Notes: generated from the letters alone by a model not told the origin. A stretch of 63,405 nucleotides of DNA from Pontibacillus yanchengensis Y32 (GCF_000770635.1 NZ_AVBF01000020.1:1-63405), one strand, 5' to 3'; counted from the stretch's first letter, positions 26,446 to 34,713 are shown. Numbers and translations are program-made.

Positions 26446-26628
26446 TTTCCCTTTATTTCGTCTAAACAAAAATTTAATAGCAAACGGTAATACACCAAAC
26501 ATCTGAGTTGAAGCAGGTTTGCGGTGAAGCTTTTTATCCTCTTTCCGCTTCTGCTTTTCTTCATGTGGCATGTCCATGTATTTCACTAATTCTTGAGTCA
26601 TGAATTTCACATAGTCATTACCAGACAT
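26434..26628 (-). CDS. yqzE: YqzE family small protein
   Basis: A 64-residue, basic, soluble protein starting MSGNDYVKFMTQELVKYMDMP and followed by a Lys/Arg-rich middle (EEKQKRKEDKKLHRK). The ATG at 26628 is correctly spaced from GAGGTG. A GTG at 26637 lies in that site. The function is unknown. It is a conserved companion of the comG operon in Bacillus. Confidence 0.8.
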   Translation of the reverse strand: MSGNDYVKFMTQELVKYMDMPHEEKQKRKEDKKLHRKPASTQMFGVLPFAIKFLFRRNKGKNRG

Positions 26629-26671
26629 AACACTCACCTCTGATTGTGCATTTACTACTAGTATCTCCTTC

Positions 26672-27172
26672 TTAAGATGATTTTATAACCTCTTTAAGCT
26701 CATGAATTAACGTTTCAACTTCTTTATCATCTGTTTCGACAACATAGTGAGCAAATTGTCTATACAATGGTAAACGCCTCTCGTATAAGGCTTTTCGTTT
26801 ATCCAAATCTTGATTCCAAAGTGGGCGATTTTCATCCTCTTGAAGCCGTTTACTTATCGTCTCAAAGTTTGTATGTAAATAAACAATAATACCATTCTTA
26901 GTCATAATATCTTTATTTTCAGGAATCTCAATAATTCCGCCACCTGTAGCAATGACCGCCTCTTTAGTACTTAACCGCTCTAAGGCATCGGATTCATGCG
27001 ATCTAAACCCGTCCTCGCCTTGCTCAGCAAATATAGCGGGAATTGATTTTTGTGTGACTTCTTCTATATATGAGTCTGTGTCAATAAACGAGACACCTAA
27101 AGATGTAGCCAATTCTTTGCCTACACTTGATTTTCCGCTTCCCATAAATCCAATTAAGTAAATATTCATCAT
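26672..27172 (-). CDS. aroK: Shikimate kinase
   Basis: It phosphorylates shikimate to shikimate 3-phosphate. It has 166 residues from ATG 27172 (or ATG 27169, since the two are adjacent), after GGGAGAG. The P-loop GFMGSGKSSVGK lies near residue 8. DTDSYIEEVTQKSIPAIFAEQGEDGFRSHE carries the shikimate-binding Asp and Arg, and GGG at ATGGGIIE is also present. It is divergent from comGA. Confidence 0.94.
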   Translation of the reverse strand: MMNIYLIGFMGSGKSSVGKELATSLGVSFIDTDSYIEEVTQKSIPAIFAEQGEDGFRSHESDALERLSTKEAVIATGGGIIEIPENKDIMTKNGIIVYLHTNFETISKRLQEDENRPLWNQDLDKRKALYERRLPLYRQFAHYVVETDDKEVETLIHELKEVIKSS

Positions 27173-27321
27173 CCAGCTCTCCCTTCGTAACATGTACAAC
27201 TTAATGATTTATTATAGCGAATAAATAGGGGTTACTTACAAGAAAAAATTTTTAAAAAGAATAAAGGAATATAAGAAGTTTTGTCGAAATAGCTACTGTA
27301 GCAAAAAACAGGAGGTGTTAT

Positions 27322-27354
27322 ATGAAAAATGAATGTATCACAAGAAACCGATGA
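27322..27354 (+). other. Eleven-codon frame competing with the comGA start
   Basis: The strong AGGAGGTG site at 27310-27317 is best spaced for the ATG at 27322, whose frame stops after ten residues (MKNECITRNR). comGA begins seven bases later in another frame, at ATG 27329. This may be a leader that tunes comGA translation or the trace of a small insertion or deletion. Confidence 0.35.
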
Positions 27355-28336
27355 ATTTATCTTAGATGCTATTTCCTCTCAAGCCTCAGATATCCATTTT
27401 TGTCCGTTTGGAGACAACGTGATTGTTTATTATCGAATCCATGGACAACGAATCCAGAAACAAACGCTCCCACTATCCAAATATCAGCCATTACTCTCTT
27501 ATTTGAAATTCACATCTGGCATGGATATTGGAGAAATCCTTGTTCCTCAAAATGGAGTGTCATTTCTTAAGCAGAATGAAACATCCTACGCTTTACGATT
27601 ATCTACCCTCCCCATCCAATCAACTGAAAGTCTTGCCATTCGAATTCTCCCTCAAAGACAGGTACCGAAACTCAATGAACTATTTTTATATCCAAACCAG
27701 CTAAAACACATTAAATCTTGGATGAATCACAGATCCGGACTAATTTTATTCACAGGTCCTACCGGAAGTGGTAAAACAACTACATTATATGCATTACTAC
27801 AATCTCTTTTAGCAGAACGATCCGTTCAGACAATTACATTAGAGGATCCTATTGAAAATCAACTAAAAGATATTCTCCAAGTTCAAGTAAATGAAAAAGC
27901 AGGAATTGACTATAACGCAGGCTTGAAGGCTGCACTACGCCATGACCCCGACATCCTCATGGTAGGTGAAATTCGTGATGCTAGCACTGCACAATTCGCT
28001 ATAAGGGCAGCTCAAACAGGCCATTTGGTATTATCGAGTTTACATGCAAAAGACGCGTTTGGGACGCTTTCTCGAATGCTTGAGATGGGAGTTACAAAAT
28101 CCGACCTTCAACAAACCCTTGTAGCTGTTGCCTCTCAACAACTCCTACCACTACTTCACGATGATTTAGGGACCCTTCCACATTCTCGAGCAGCTGTTTT
28201 AGAGCTATTAGATAACGAACACTTAAAGAATGCTTTCAAGGGATTTTCTCCTTACGAAGACGAATCCTACTCTTCTTTTCATCGCTTAAGGAGGAAAGCC
28301 TATGCTCTCGGCTTCGTTTCCAAACAAATTATTTAA
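27329..28336 (+). CDS. comGA: Competence pseudopilus assembly ATPase ComGA
   Basis: A GspE/PilB-type ATPase that powers assembly of the competence pseudopilus for DNA uptake. It has 335 residues: SSQASDIHFCPFG near the N-terminus, Walker A GPTGSGKT at 143-150, LEDPIE, RHDPDILMVGEIRD (Walker B) and the GHLVLSSLHAKDA box. The four-Cys metal site present in B. subtilis ComGA is missing. That part reads LLPLLHDDLGTLPHSRAAV. Its start is 13 bases after the ribosome site (see the competing frame). It is the first gene of comGA-GG and should be ComK-dependent by family knowledge. Confidence 0.94.
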   Translation: MNVSQETDEFILDAISSQASDIHFCPFGDNVIVYYRIHGQRIQKQTLPLSKYQPLLSYLKFTSGMDIGEILVPQNGVSFLKQNETSYALRLSTLPIQSTESLAIRILPQRQVPKLNELFLYPNQLKHIKSWMNHRSGLILFTGPTGSGKTTTLYALLQSLLAERSVQTITLEDPIENQLKDILQVQVNEKAGIDYNAGLKAALRHDPDILMVGEIRDASTAQFAIRAAQTGHLVLSSLHAKDAFGTLSRMLEMGVTKSDLQQTLVAVASQQLLPLLHDDLGTLPHSRAAVLELLDNEHLKNAFKGFSPYEDESYSSFHRLRRKAYALGFVSKQII

Positions 28337-29363
28337 ATCATGGTTTTCACATTCGATTCCTTTACAAAAACAACAACGCTTTCTCAGAAGGCTTTCTCTT
28401 CTAATAGGAAGAGGATACTCTCTTGTTTCTGCACTAGAAGTGTTACAGTATGATACACAACAAGAAGTTCTGGTTATCAGTATTAAGGAGGGATTGTTAT
28501 CAGGGGAATCCCTAGACCAAGTTTTATCCAAACATGGTTTTTCAAAGTATGTTATATCGTATCTGTATTTTTCAAAAGCGTATGGTAATTTGCAACATGC
28601 ACTAGATCAAAGTGCAGATTTATTAGAGAAGCAGCAGGATTTTATGATAAAAGGCAAAAAGGCGCTACAATACCCAGCCGTTTTATTATTTATCATGCTT
28701 ACCTTGCTTACATTTGTAAAAACCCATTTACTTCCATCCTTTATCAATCTTTTTTCTTCAATGAATATTAATGAATCAGATTTGTTACACACTGTAAGAT
28801 GGATGGATCGATTTCTTTATGGTTTCATATTTCTCATCATCACTCTCATCCTATGTATTGTTATTTGGAAAATCACTTCACGAAATATTTCTCTCCAAAA
28901 CCGCCTCAAGATTTATCAAAACATACCCATATGTAAAACTTTTCTTCAAAAACAAACCACCTTCTTATTTGCCTTTCATATGAGCTCTCTGCTTTCTATA
29001 GGGCTCCCCATCCAAAAATGTTTACTTATAATAAAAGCCCAGAATCACTTCCCAATACTCAGTTGGTATGCTCAATCATTATATAAAGGATTAAGTGAAG
29101 GTCAAAGATTCCATACCTTAATTTCAAACCAAGTTCTCTTTGAAAAAAATTTATCAACAATCATCCAGAGAAATCAGTATGACGGTAACCTTGAATTAGA
29201 TTTAAACATTTATGCTCAATGGATGATGGAAGAAATTCAATCCATTATTCACAAGATTTTAAATTGGGTTCAACCATCATTATTTCTGTTTTTAGGTGTG
29301 TTAATTATGGTTATTTATGCTTCTATTATGATGCCCCTATTCCAATGGATGAATCAAATGTAG
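28302..29363 (+). CDS. comGB: Competence pseudopilus membrane platform ComGB
   Basis: A GspF/PilC-type inner-membrane platform of the pseudopilus. The 353 residues have two T2SSF domains (about 20-140 and 220-345) with the characteristic FLRRLSLLIGRGYSLVSAL and membrane spans near 125-145, 170-190 and 325-345. It overlaps comGA by 35 bases, and AAGGAGG precedes the ATG. Confidence 0.93.
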   Translation: MLSASFPNKLFKSWFSHSIPLQKQQRFLRRLSLLIGRGYSLVSALEVLQYDTQQEVLVISIKEGLLSGESLDQVLSKHGFSKYVISYLYFSKAYGNLQHALDQSADLLEKQQDFMIKGKKALQYPAVLLFIMLTLLTFVKTHLLPSFINLFSSMNINESDLLHTVRWMDRFLYGFIFLIITLILCIVIWKITSRNISLQNRLKIYQNIPICKTFLQKQTTFLFAFHMSSLLSIGLPIQKCLLIIKAQNHFPILSWYAQSLYKGLSEGQRFHTLISNQVLFEKNLSTIIQRNQYDGNLELDLNIYAQWMMEEIQSIIHKILNWVQPSLFLFLGVLIMVIYASIMMPLFQWMNQM

Positions 29364-29378
29364 AAAGGAAGTTCAATT

Positions 29379-29684
29379 ATGAACAATGAAAAAGGTTTTA
29401 CACTTATAGAGATGCTGATTGTTTTAATGATCATTTCCACTTTATTGCTCATTACCATACCGCATATATCTACCAATAATTCTGTTGTACAAAAGAAAGG
29501 GTGTGAAGCATTTATTAAGCTAGTCGAAACACAAGCACACACATATGAAATCGAAAATGGTGATTTCCCATCCAGCATTACAATCCTAATGGATGAAGGG
29601 TATTTAGAAAGCGAAACATGCCCTAATGGAGATACGCTTACACTAGAACCAAATGGGCTGGTTAAATTAGCAAGTGAAGAATAA
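29379..29684 (+). CDS. comGC: Major competence pseudopilin ComGC
   Basis: The major pilin of the DNA-uptake pseudopilus, 101 residues. The class III signal is NNEKG followed by FTLIEMLIVLMIISTLLLIT, with cleavage after G6 and Glu at +5. Two Cys (in KKGCEAF and SETCPNG) could form the disulfide known for ComGC. AGAAAGGAAG precedes the ATG. Processing requires ComC, which is not in this window. Confidence 0.94.
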   Translation: MNNEKGFTLIEMLIVLMIISTLLLITIPHISTNNSVVQKKGCEAFIKLVETQAHTYEIENGDFPSSITILMDEGYLESETCPNGDTLTLEPNGLVKLASEE

Positions 29685-30108
29685 TCTAGCCCCTCCACGC
29701 AATGGTTTTACGCTGGTAGAAATGCTGATGGTTTTATCGGTTTGGACGATTCTTTTATCCATAGCGATTCCATTATCAACTTCCTTATACAGAGGGTATA
29801 AAGAGGAGTTGTTTCTAAACCAATTGAAGACTGATGTCCTTTATGTGCAACAAGAAACCATGACAAAAGGAGAAAATTTTAGTTTATTTCTAAAAAAAGA
29901 TCATTACGAAATCTATAATCATCGACTAATACGGGAGGTACAATATCCTAAGGGGTGGTCAATTGAAACCTCCATCTCTAAAAGAATTCATTTTGATGTC
30001 AATGGGAGAAATAGATCGCCCGGAACATTTTATATACGCACCCCAAATAAATCTTATATAATGGTTTTCCCATTAGGTAAAGGAAGATTCTATGTTACAG
30101 AACAATAA
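29674..30108 (+). CDS. comGD: Minor pseudopilin ComGD
   Basis: A 144-residue minor pilin with the prepilin signal PPRNG followed by FTLVEMLMVLSVWTILLSIA (cleavage after G11, Glu at +5). It overlaps comGC by 11 bases. The C-terminal domain is a GspH-like beta fold by family expectation. Confidence 0.9.
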   Translation: MKNNLAPPRNGFTLVEMLMVLSVWTILLSIAIPLSTSLYRGYKEELFLNQLKTDVLYVQQETMTKGENFSLFLKKDHYEIYNHRLIREVQYPKGWSIETSISKRIHFDVNGRNRSPGTFYIRTPNKSYIMVFPLGKGRFYVTEQ

Positions 30109-30436
30109 AGGATATTTGGCAATAACTGAATTATATGCTTTCACCATATATATTTTTTTACTGCTATTTATCCTCCCTTCCCTTTTAACCATTCACCAAG
30201 AACAAATACGATTTGAAGAAAAACGTATGGTAATGCATCTGCTTCATAGTGAGTTACAAAAAGTAATATGGGATGCTACACTCGATTTTCCTACTTCTTA
30301 TTCAATGAATTACAAACAAACTCCCATGCATTTTACATTTGAAGAGGAAACGAACGTAATTAGAGGTTGTGTGGAATGGACAAGCAAACGGGAAAAACAA
30401 TCAAAGGAATGTTTCTATGCAAAAGCCTATAAATAA
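30092..30436 (+). CDS. comGE: Minor pseudopilin ComGE
   Basis: A 114-residue protein at the comGE position, overlapping comGD by 17 bases. It has the prepilin-like start MLQNNKG followed by YLAITELYAFTIYIFLLLF. The Glu lies at +6 from the presumed cleavage site, not the usual +5, and Tyr replaces Phe at +1. One hydrophobic helix is followed by a basic domain. Identity rests on position and N-terminal form. Confidence 0.8.
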   Translation: MLQNNKGYLAITELYAFTIYIFLLLFILPSLLTIHQEQIRFEEKRMVMHLLHSELQKVIWDATLDFPTSYSMNYKQTPMHFTFEEETNVIRGCVEWTSKREKQSKECFYAKAYK

Positions 30437-30851
30437 AAATGGTTTTACGTTTATTGAAGCCTTATTTGCATTAATACTTTCTTTACTTATTATCAGTAGT
30501 TTACCGTTTGTGGTAAAACAAATAGCCTCCTTTCACCCTTATGCTACTCTTGATGATATGGAAGCTAACCAGTTGTTTCAATTTATACAAGATGAGATCC
30601 ACAAAACAATTTCCTTCACTAAGACCTCAAAAGGGATTGAGTTACTCCAATCAGACGGAAAAAGAATAACAATTGAACAATATGGATCAATTGTACGTAG
30701 ACAAGTAAACGGTCAAGGGCATGAAACATTAATACATGACATTTCAGCGTTTAACAGCACCTCTTCAAATGAGCATACGGTAATGATTTCTGTAATCACT
30801 TTAAAAGGAGAATCGTATGAGAAAACGTTTAGCCTTATTCCAAAACGATAG
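30417..30851 (+). CDS. comGF: Minor pseudopilin ComGF
   Basis: From ATG 30417 (after AAGGAATG) it has 144 residues, with the prepilin signal NKNG followed by FTFIEALFALILSLLIISS and Glu at +5. An earlier in-frame ATG at 30369 lies well inside comGE and has no ribosome site. It overlaps comGE by 20 bases. PF15980-type ComGF features such as FIQDEI are seen. Confidence 0.87.
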   Translation: MQKPINKNGFTFIEALFALILSLLIISSLPFVVKQIASFHPYATLDDMEANQLFQFIQDEIHKTISFTKTSKGIELLQSDGKRITIEQYGSIVRRQVNGQGHETLIHDISAFNSTSSNEHTVMISVITLKGESYEKTFSLIPKR

Positions 30852-31194
30852 TGGATTCGCACTACCAATCCTCCTTACACTTATCACCCTAACCTTCATT
30901 GTCCTTTCCGCTTTATTACTTGAACTCCAACACAGTCAAGCCTTAACCATTAATGAAAAAGAACAAATCCAACTCGATACTTTATTTCAAATGGCCCATG
31001 CAAGCGTACTAGAGGAATGTAGAGAACATACATTTCAAATGGACCATCATTATGTATATGACTTCTTTTACGGTAAAGTAACAGCAATAGGAAGCTTACA
31101 AGCTGATCAGAAAGTTCGAGTGGAATATCGGATAAACACAATAAATAATAGTGAAAAAGGACTCGTACAATATATATCAATGCCATCTGAATAA
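30817..31194 (+). CDS. comGG: Minor pseudopilin ComGG
   Basis: A 125-residue protein with a hydrophobic N-terminal helix DSGFALPILLTLITLTFIVLS. Like B. subtilis ComGG it has no Glu at +5. It overlaps comGF by 35 bases behind AAAGGAG. It is the last gene of the operon. No strong terminator was seen before the tRNA that follows 71 bases later. Confidence 0.82.
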   Translation: MRKRLALFQNDSGFALPILLTLITLTFIVLSALLLELQHSQALTINEKEQIQLDTLFQMAHASVLEECREHTFQMDHHYVYDFFYGKVTAIGSLQADQKVRVEYRINTINNSEKGLVQYISMPSE

Positions 31195-31265
31195 TCATTT
31201 ATGTAAAAATAAATATAAGTGTATAAGATGAAGAGAAACCTGGCAAGATAATATTGTAATTCCGT

Positions 31266-31337
31266 TGGGCTATAGCCAAGCGGTAAGGCAGCGGATTTTG
31301 ATTCCGTCATGCGAAGGTTCGAATCCTTCTAGCCCAG
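31266..31337 (+). tRNA. tRNA-Gln (TTG)
   Basis: A clover-leaf with a 7-bp acceptor stem (TGGGCTA with TAGCCCA), anticodon TTG in CGGATTTTGATTCCG and T-arm GGTTCGAATCC. No CCA is encoded. Confidence 0.95.
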
Positions 31338-31351
31338 TTTCACACTTACAG

Positions 31352-31382
31352 AAAACACCCTGGCCCATAGCCAGGGTGTTTT
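31352..31382 (+). terminator. Terminator after tRNA-Gln
   Basis: A perfect 12-bp stem (31352-31363 with 31371-31382, AAAACACCCTGG) runs into a T-rich end, 15 bases after the tRNA. Confidence 0.85.
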
Positions 31383-31419
31383 CATTTATTTTAGTACCAC
31401 AGTAATTATAAATTTCTGG

Positions 31420-31510
31420 CGCTTAACGTGTCTAGCTTCAACGCTCAGCAACTAGCAAACTTATTGCTCCTTCTTACGATAAGTCAACATCGAATTGCAT
31501 GCGCTTTTCA
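31420..31510 (+). repeat. Degenerate Bacillaceae intergenic repeat R2
   Basis: GGCGCTTAACGTGTCTAGCTTCA and CTTACGATAAGTCAACATCGAA resemble a high-copy intergenic repeat I know from other Bacillaceae. It appears as a single degenerate copy here. It fills the space between the tRNA-Gln terminator and mgsR. Confidence 0.45.
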
Positions 31511-31538
31511 TGTATGTTTGCAAGTTTGATTAGCGGAT

Positions 31539-31925
31539 TTATGAAATATTTGATAGAAGAAAGTCCTGTTTTACTTTTGTAATACCCTTCAACCCTTCTT
31601 CGTTGTATCCTACTACGAGTTTTTCTCCATCGGTTACAATTGGTCTTCTTAACAATTTAGGTTCATCCATAACCAACTTAATAAATTCAGAAATACTTAA
31701 GTTATCTACATCGACATCCAATGATTTATATGTTTTTCCACGTGTTGCCAATATTTCGTCAATACCATTTGTTGTTAACTGCAATATTTCTAATAGCTCC
31801 TCATATGTTGGAGTTTCACGAAAAATATGGCGTTCTTTGAATGTAACCTCTTGATTTTTCAACCATGCTTTTGTTCTTCTACAAGATGTACAACTTGGAT
31901 ACGTATAAAATTTCAGCTCACTCAT
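31539..31925 (-). CDS. mgsR: Spx/MgsR family stress regulator
   Basis: An ArsC/Spx-fold RNA polymerase-binding regulator of 128 residues from ATG 31925 (AAAGGGAGAG upstream). The redox switch CxxC is at residues 12-15 (PSCTSCRRTKAWL), and PKLLRRPIV is the usual ArsC-fold segment. Its place next to yqgY-yqgX matches B. subtilis mgsR (yqgZ), a sub-regulator of the general stress response. Upstream in-frame ATGs extend it without a ribosome site. Confidence 0.88.
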   Translation of the reverse strand: MSELKFYTYPSCTSCRRTKAWLKNQEVTFKERHIFRETPTYEELLEILQLTTNGIDEILATRGKTYKSLDVDVDNLSISEFIKLVMDEPKLLRRPIVTDGEKLVVGYNEEGLKGITKVKQDFLLSNIS

Positions 31926-31965
31926 GTATAATCTCTCCCTTTTGTTAATATCTATAAGGACCTTT

Positions 31966-31994
31966 GTTATATACATTGTATAACCGTTGTACAA
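31966..31994 (-). promoter_or_regulatory. Candidate sigma-A promoter of mgsR
   Basis: On the minus strand TTGTAC (31989-31994) and TATAAC (31966-31971) are 17 bases apart. The -10 ends about 40 bases before the mgsR start. Upstream of it the hexamer TGTACA occurs a second time, 12 bases away. Confidence 0.5.
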
Positions 31995-32189
31995 CATTTG
32001 TACACACATTTGCTTGAAATTTTTTAAATTTTATTTTGATTAAAAAGGTTTATCAAGTCACTATAAGAGGTATGAAATATTTTAAAATAGAATGATAATC
32101 GTAAGCTCGGGTATACTTTTATAAGAAGCAAATAACTAAGATACTTCACTATAATCTTAAGGATTATGGATGCGGTTTACATGAATACA

Positions 32190-32218
32190 TTTACAATCTT
32201 GCTTTAGTCGTTTATAAT
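32190..32218 (+). promoter_or_regulatory. Sigma-A promoter of yqgY
   Basis: TTTACA (32190-32195) and a perfect TATAAT (32213-32218) are separated by 17 bases, 43 bases before the yqgY start. Confidence 0.7.
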
Positions 32219-32261
32219 TACCATGATAAGTCACCTTTGGGATAAAGGAGGGGGATTCGGT

Positions 32262-32504
32262 ATGGATCGTATGTTCCGCGTACTTGCCTTTTGGACAGGA
32301 ATTTTCACTGTTATGTTTTTTGTCGGTGAAATGCCAGACGCGACGATGTTATTCTTAGTTCAAACAGTATTTTTCATAACACTAAGTTATCTCAAACTAT
32401 CAGAGCGTATGTATATGTACATATTTGGCGCTTATTTAACAGTCTTCTTTATCGGATTTACGTATTATACTGCATTCTTATTAACCCCATCATTTGGGCA
32501 CTAA
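32262..32504 (+). CDS. yqgY: DUF2626 small membrane protein YqgY
   Basis: An 80-residue hydrophobic protein with three predicted spans (about 3-20, 26-44 and 51-72), starting MDRMFRVLAFWTGIFTVMFF. The ATG at 32262 is correctly spaced after AAGGAGGGGG. Length and location match B. subtilis YqgY. The function is unknown. Confidence 0.83.
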   Translation: MDRMFRVLAFWTGIFTVMFFVGEMPDATMLFLVQTVFFITLSYLKLSERMYMYIFGAYLTVFFIGFTYYTAFLLTPSFGH

Positions 32505-32546
32505 AAAAACCCCTGCGTTTGTACCTAATAAACGCAGGGATTTTTT
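32505..32546 (+). terminator. Terminator of yqgY
   Basis: A 10-bp perfect stem (32511-32520 with 32530-32539, CCCTGCGTTT) is followed by a T run. Confidence 0.87.
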
Positions 32547-32611
32547 ATTATCTAACGTTCGATTACATTCGCTGATCGTGCAGCAACATCGAACAAACAT
32601 ACAGCGTGTAG

Positions 32612-32656
32612 GCCTTAGCATATACGTCGCTAAGCAGACGCATTGAGCTTTTTGTT
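32612..32656 (-). repeat. Dispersed intergenic repeat R1, copy c (inverted)
   Basis: The reverse complement contains TTAGCGACGTATATGCT and an AAAAGC start like copies a and b, but it lacks the TTATACACAAGC tail. It sits between two convergent gene ends. Confidence 0.6.
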
Positions 32657-32681
32657 CACCATTTTCAAATGCATTTTCTGT

Positions 32682-33743
32682 TCATATTCTTTGAATACAT
32701 ACATCAAAACTATTTGTCATTTGGTCACCTAACACAAAGGACCTTATCGCTCGATTTTGCTTTTGATCTAAAGAAAATGGGTCTTGCCCAATATTATTTT
32801 GCAAGTGGTCAAGAATTCCCAAATGGAGTAACCAGTTATTTTGTTTAGTTCTCCATACTTTTTGTATACCCCTTTCTTCACAGATTTGCTCCCAAGTATT
32901 CCAATGTACATGATGTGTAATATCATATTCTCCAGGTGCCTCTAAAATATCATCAATAATGTGATGATTTCGATATCCTCTAAGGCTACCTTGCATCCTT
33001 GTGGGTTGCATACTTTCTTCATGGGTATAACCATAATCTATCGTCACTATCAGACCTCTTTTTATATAAGTGGAAAGGTATGAGGCTTGCTCGACCATAT
33101 ACAAAGGGACTTCCAGCTTTTGACCTTCCATTAATTTATATTGATAGGTTTTCAAGAACTGTAATACTTCCTTATCTGCAGGCTTTTTACATTCGATTAA
33201 AGTATTCTCCTGAACGGAGATTCCTACCTCATATACTAATCCATCCTCTTTTTTTACTACTTTTACAGGTTGGGCATCTAGCCATTCATTTGAAAAAATG
33301 ATTCCTGAGAAATCACGGTTTTCTTCCCCCCATGATTGCAGTGACTCATATATGGAACATTCCTTAAATTCCTTCACTAATGAACAGGCTGTCCTTTGGT
33401 GTGTTAAACTTTTATCAATTAAATCATATTTAAACTCCTTGCCTGAGAAAGATAATGTGTCACATACGGTATGTGCAAATCGTCCATCCCCTCCACCTAT
33501 TTCGCAAATATGCAATGGTAAATCTTCACAAACAGCAACTTTATTAAAATAGGAGGCAATCAGTTTCCCGAATATGTCCCCCACATGACTCGATGTGTAG
33601 AAATCACCTTTTTTACCGATTTTTGTTCCTTGTCTTTGATAATATCCATACACAGGATCATAAAGAGCATAGGAAATAAAGGTATCAAAAGGCATAAAAT
33701 TCTCCTCTTGTCCTTGAATTAATGTTTGTAAGTATCTTTTCAT
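32682..33743 (-). CDS. Class I SAM-dependent methyltransferase, MidA/NDUFAF7 family
   Basis: A 353-residue protein of the MidA (DUF185, Methyltransf_28) family. The N-terminus FDTFISYALYDPVYGYYQ and DFYTSSHVGDIFGKLIASYF are family-typical. The SAM motif is ICEIGGGDGRFA at about residue 82, followed by IIFSNEWLDAQPV. Eukaryotic relatives methylate an arginine of respiratory complex I. The bacterial substrate is unknown. AGGAGG precedes the ATG. It lies between yqgY and yqgX. Confidence 0.85.
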   Translation of the reverse strand: MKRYLQTLIQGQEENFMPFDTFISYALYDPVYGYYQRQGTKIGKKGDFYTSSHVGDIFGKLIASYFNKVAVCEDLPLHICEIGGGDGRFAHTVCDTLSFSGKEFKYDLIDKSLTHQRTACSLVKEFKECSIYESLQSWGEENRDFSGIIFSNEWLDAQPVKVVKKEDGLVYEVGISVQENTLIECKKPADKEVLQFLKTYQYKLMEGQKLEVPLYMVEQASYLSTYIKRGLIVTIDYGYTHEESMQPTRMQGSLRGYRNHHIIDDILEAPGEYDITHHVHWNTWEQICEERGIQKVWRTKQNNWLLHLGILDHLQNNIGQDPFSLDQKQNRAIRSFVLGDQMTNSFDVCIQRI

Positions 33744-33851
33744 ATGCTCCTCCTAACTATTGGATTGGAAAGAACTGAATTTCGAGATGACTTTTATTAC
33801 TAAGTGAGGGCAGAGTGAAACTAATGCAGGAAGGAGTTTTGATGAATATAG

Positions 33852-33897
33852 AAAAAGCAGGCATGTCCTACTTCATTTATAGGTATGCCTGCTTTTT
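33852..33897. terminator. Terminator beyond yqgX
   Basis: A 13-bp perfect stem (33852-33864 with 33885-33897, AAAAAGCAGGCAT) is flanked by A and T runs, so it can act both ways. It ends yqgX on the minus strand. Confidence 0.8.
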
Positions 33898-33920
33898 CTT
33901 TTATATGTTATGCTTTCGAA

Positions 33921-34547
33921 CTAATTTAGGAATGGATTCTCTTCTCTTTCTACTTCTACAGTTGTCATGTCGCCATGACCCGGACAGATTTCCATGTTAT
34001 TTGGCAGATCAAGTAACTGGGTGTTTATACTGGATAGTAATGTTTCCATATTGCCACCTGGTAGATCCGTTCTTCCAATACCACCAGCAAATAATGTATC
34101 TCCAACTACTGCGAAGCCTGCATCATGGAATATAAATGAAATGCTACCAGGGGAATGACCAGGTGTATAGCGGGTCTCAAATGAAAATCCTTCAACATGT
34201 GTTGTACCTGCCCCTATAAAATGTTCAGCCTTTCGTGCTGTGATGCTAGAGGTAACCATTCCGAATAAAGCCGATCCATTTTTTTCTGGGTCCATTAACC
34301 AGTCTTGTTCTTCTTCATGCATATACACTTCAATTTCAAAGTGATCTCTTACTTCATCAAGAGCTCCTATATGATCAAAGTGAGCGTGTGTCAGTAAAAT
34401 AGCAACAGGCTGTAACTCTCTTCTCTCAATCATTCGAATTAACTTGTCCGCATCTCCACCTGGGTCTACAATAAGCGCTTTCTTATCTTCTTTGATGATA
34501 TAACAATTTGTTCCTAAAGGCCCTAATGGCAACTGTTCTAGCTTCAT
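33921..34547 (-). CDS. yqgX: MBL-fold metallohydrolase YqgX
   Basis: A 208-residue glyoxalase II-like metallo-beta-lactamase-fold hydrolase. The metal motif is THAHFDHIGA, with further ligands in TPGHSPGSI, VVGDTLF and CPGHGDMT. MKLEQLPLGPLGTNCYII is the typical start. The ATG at 34547 follows GGGGGT. The substrate is not defined in this family branch. Confidence 0.92.
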   Translation of the reverse strand: MKLEQLPLGPLGTNCYIIKEDKKALIVDPGGDADKLIRMIERRELQPVAILLTHAHFDHIGALDEVRDHFEIEVYMHEEEQDWLMDPEKNGSALFGMVTSSITARKAEHFIGAGTTHVEGFSFETRYTPGHSPGSISFIFHDAGFAVVGDTLFAGGIGRTDLPGGNMETLLSSINTQLLDLPNNMEICPGHGDMTTVEVEREENPFLN

Positions 34548-34713
34548 TAAAATACCCCCTAAAATAATGTATAAAACTATTAATAATATCTCGACAAACA
34601 AAGAAAAGTCGTTTAAAATGTATGAGAAGAATAGAAAAGATACATATTAATTATAGTATATGAAGATGTTTACCGTCTGCAATAGTAGATGTGTAAAAAG
34701 GAGGTTAAGGAAT

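Noticed and set aside
27240-27275. ComK box upstream of comGA
   Set aside because: The A6-T5-A5 tract at about 27241 does not give the AAAA-N5-TTTT pairs with correct spacing. ComK control is assumed from family knowledge only.
32036-32080. Sigma-B promoter (GTTTAT, 14 bases, AGGTAT) upstream of yqgY
   Set aside because: It points away from mgsR, the gene expected to be sigma-B dependent, and a far better sigma-A promoter for yqgY lies at 32190-32218.
33815-34135. Plus-strand frame with an AGGAAGGAG site near 33830
   Set aside because: The site precedes an ATG only a few codons before the terminator hairpin at 33852-33897, and the rest is antisense to yqgX.
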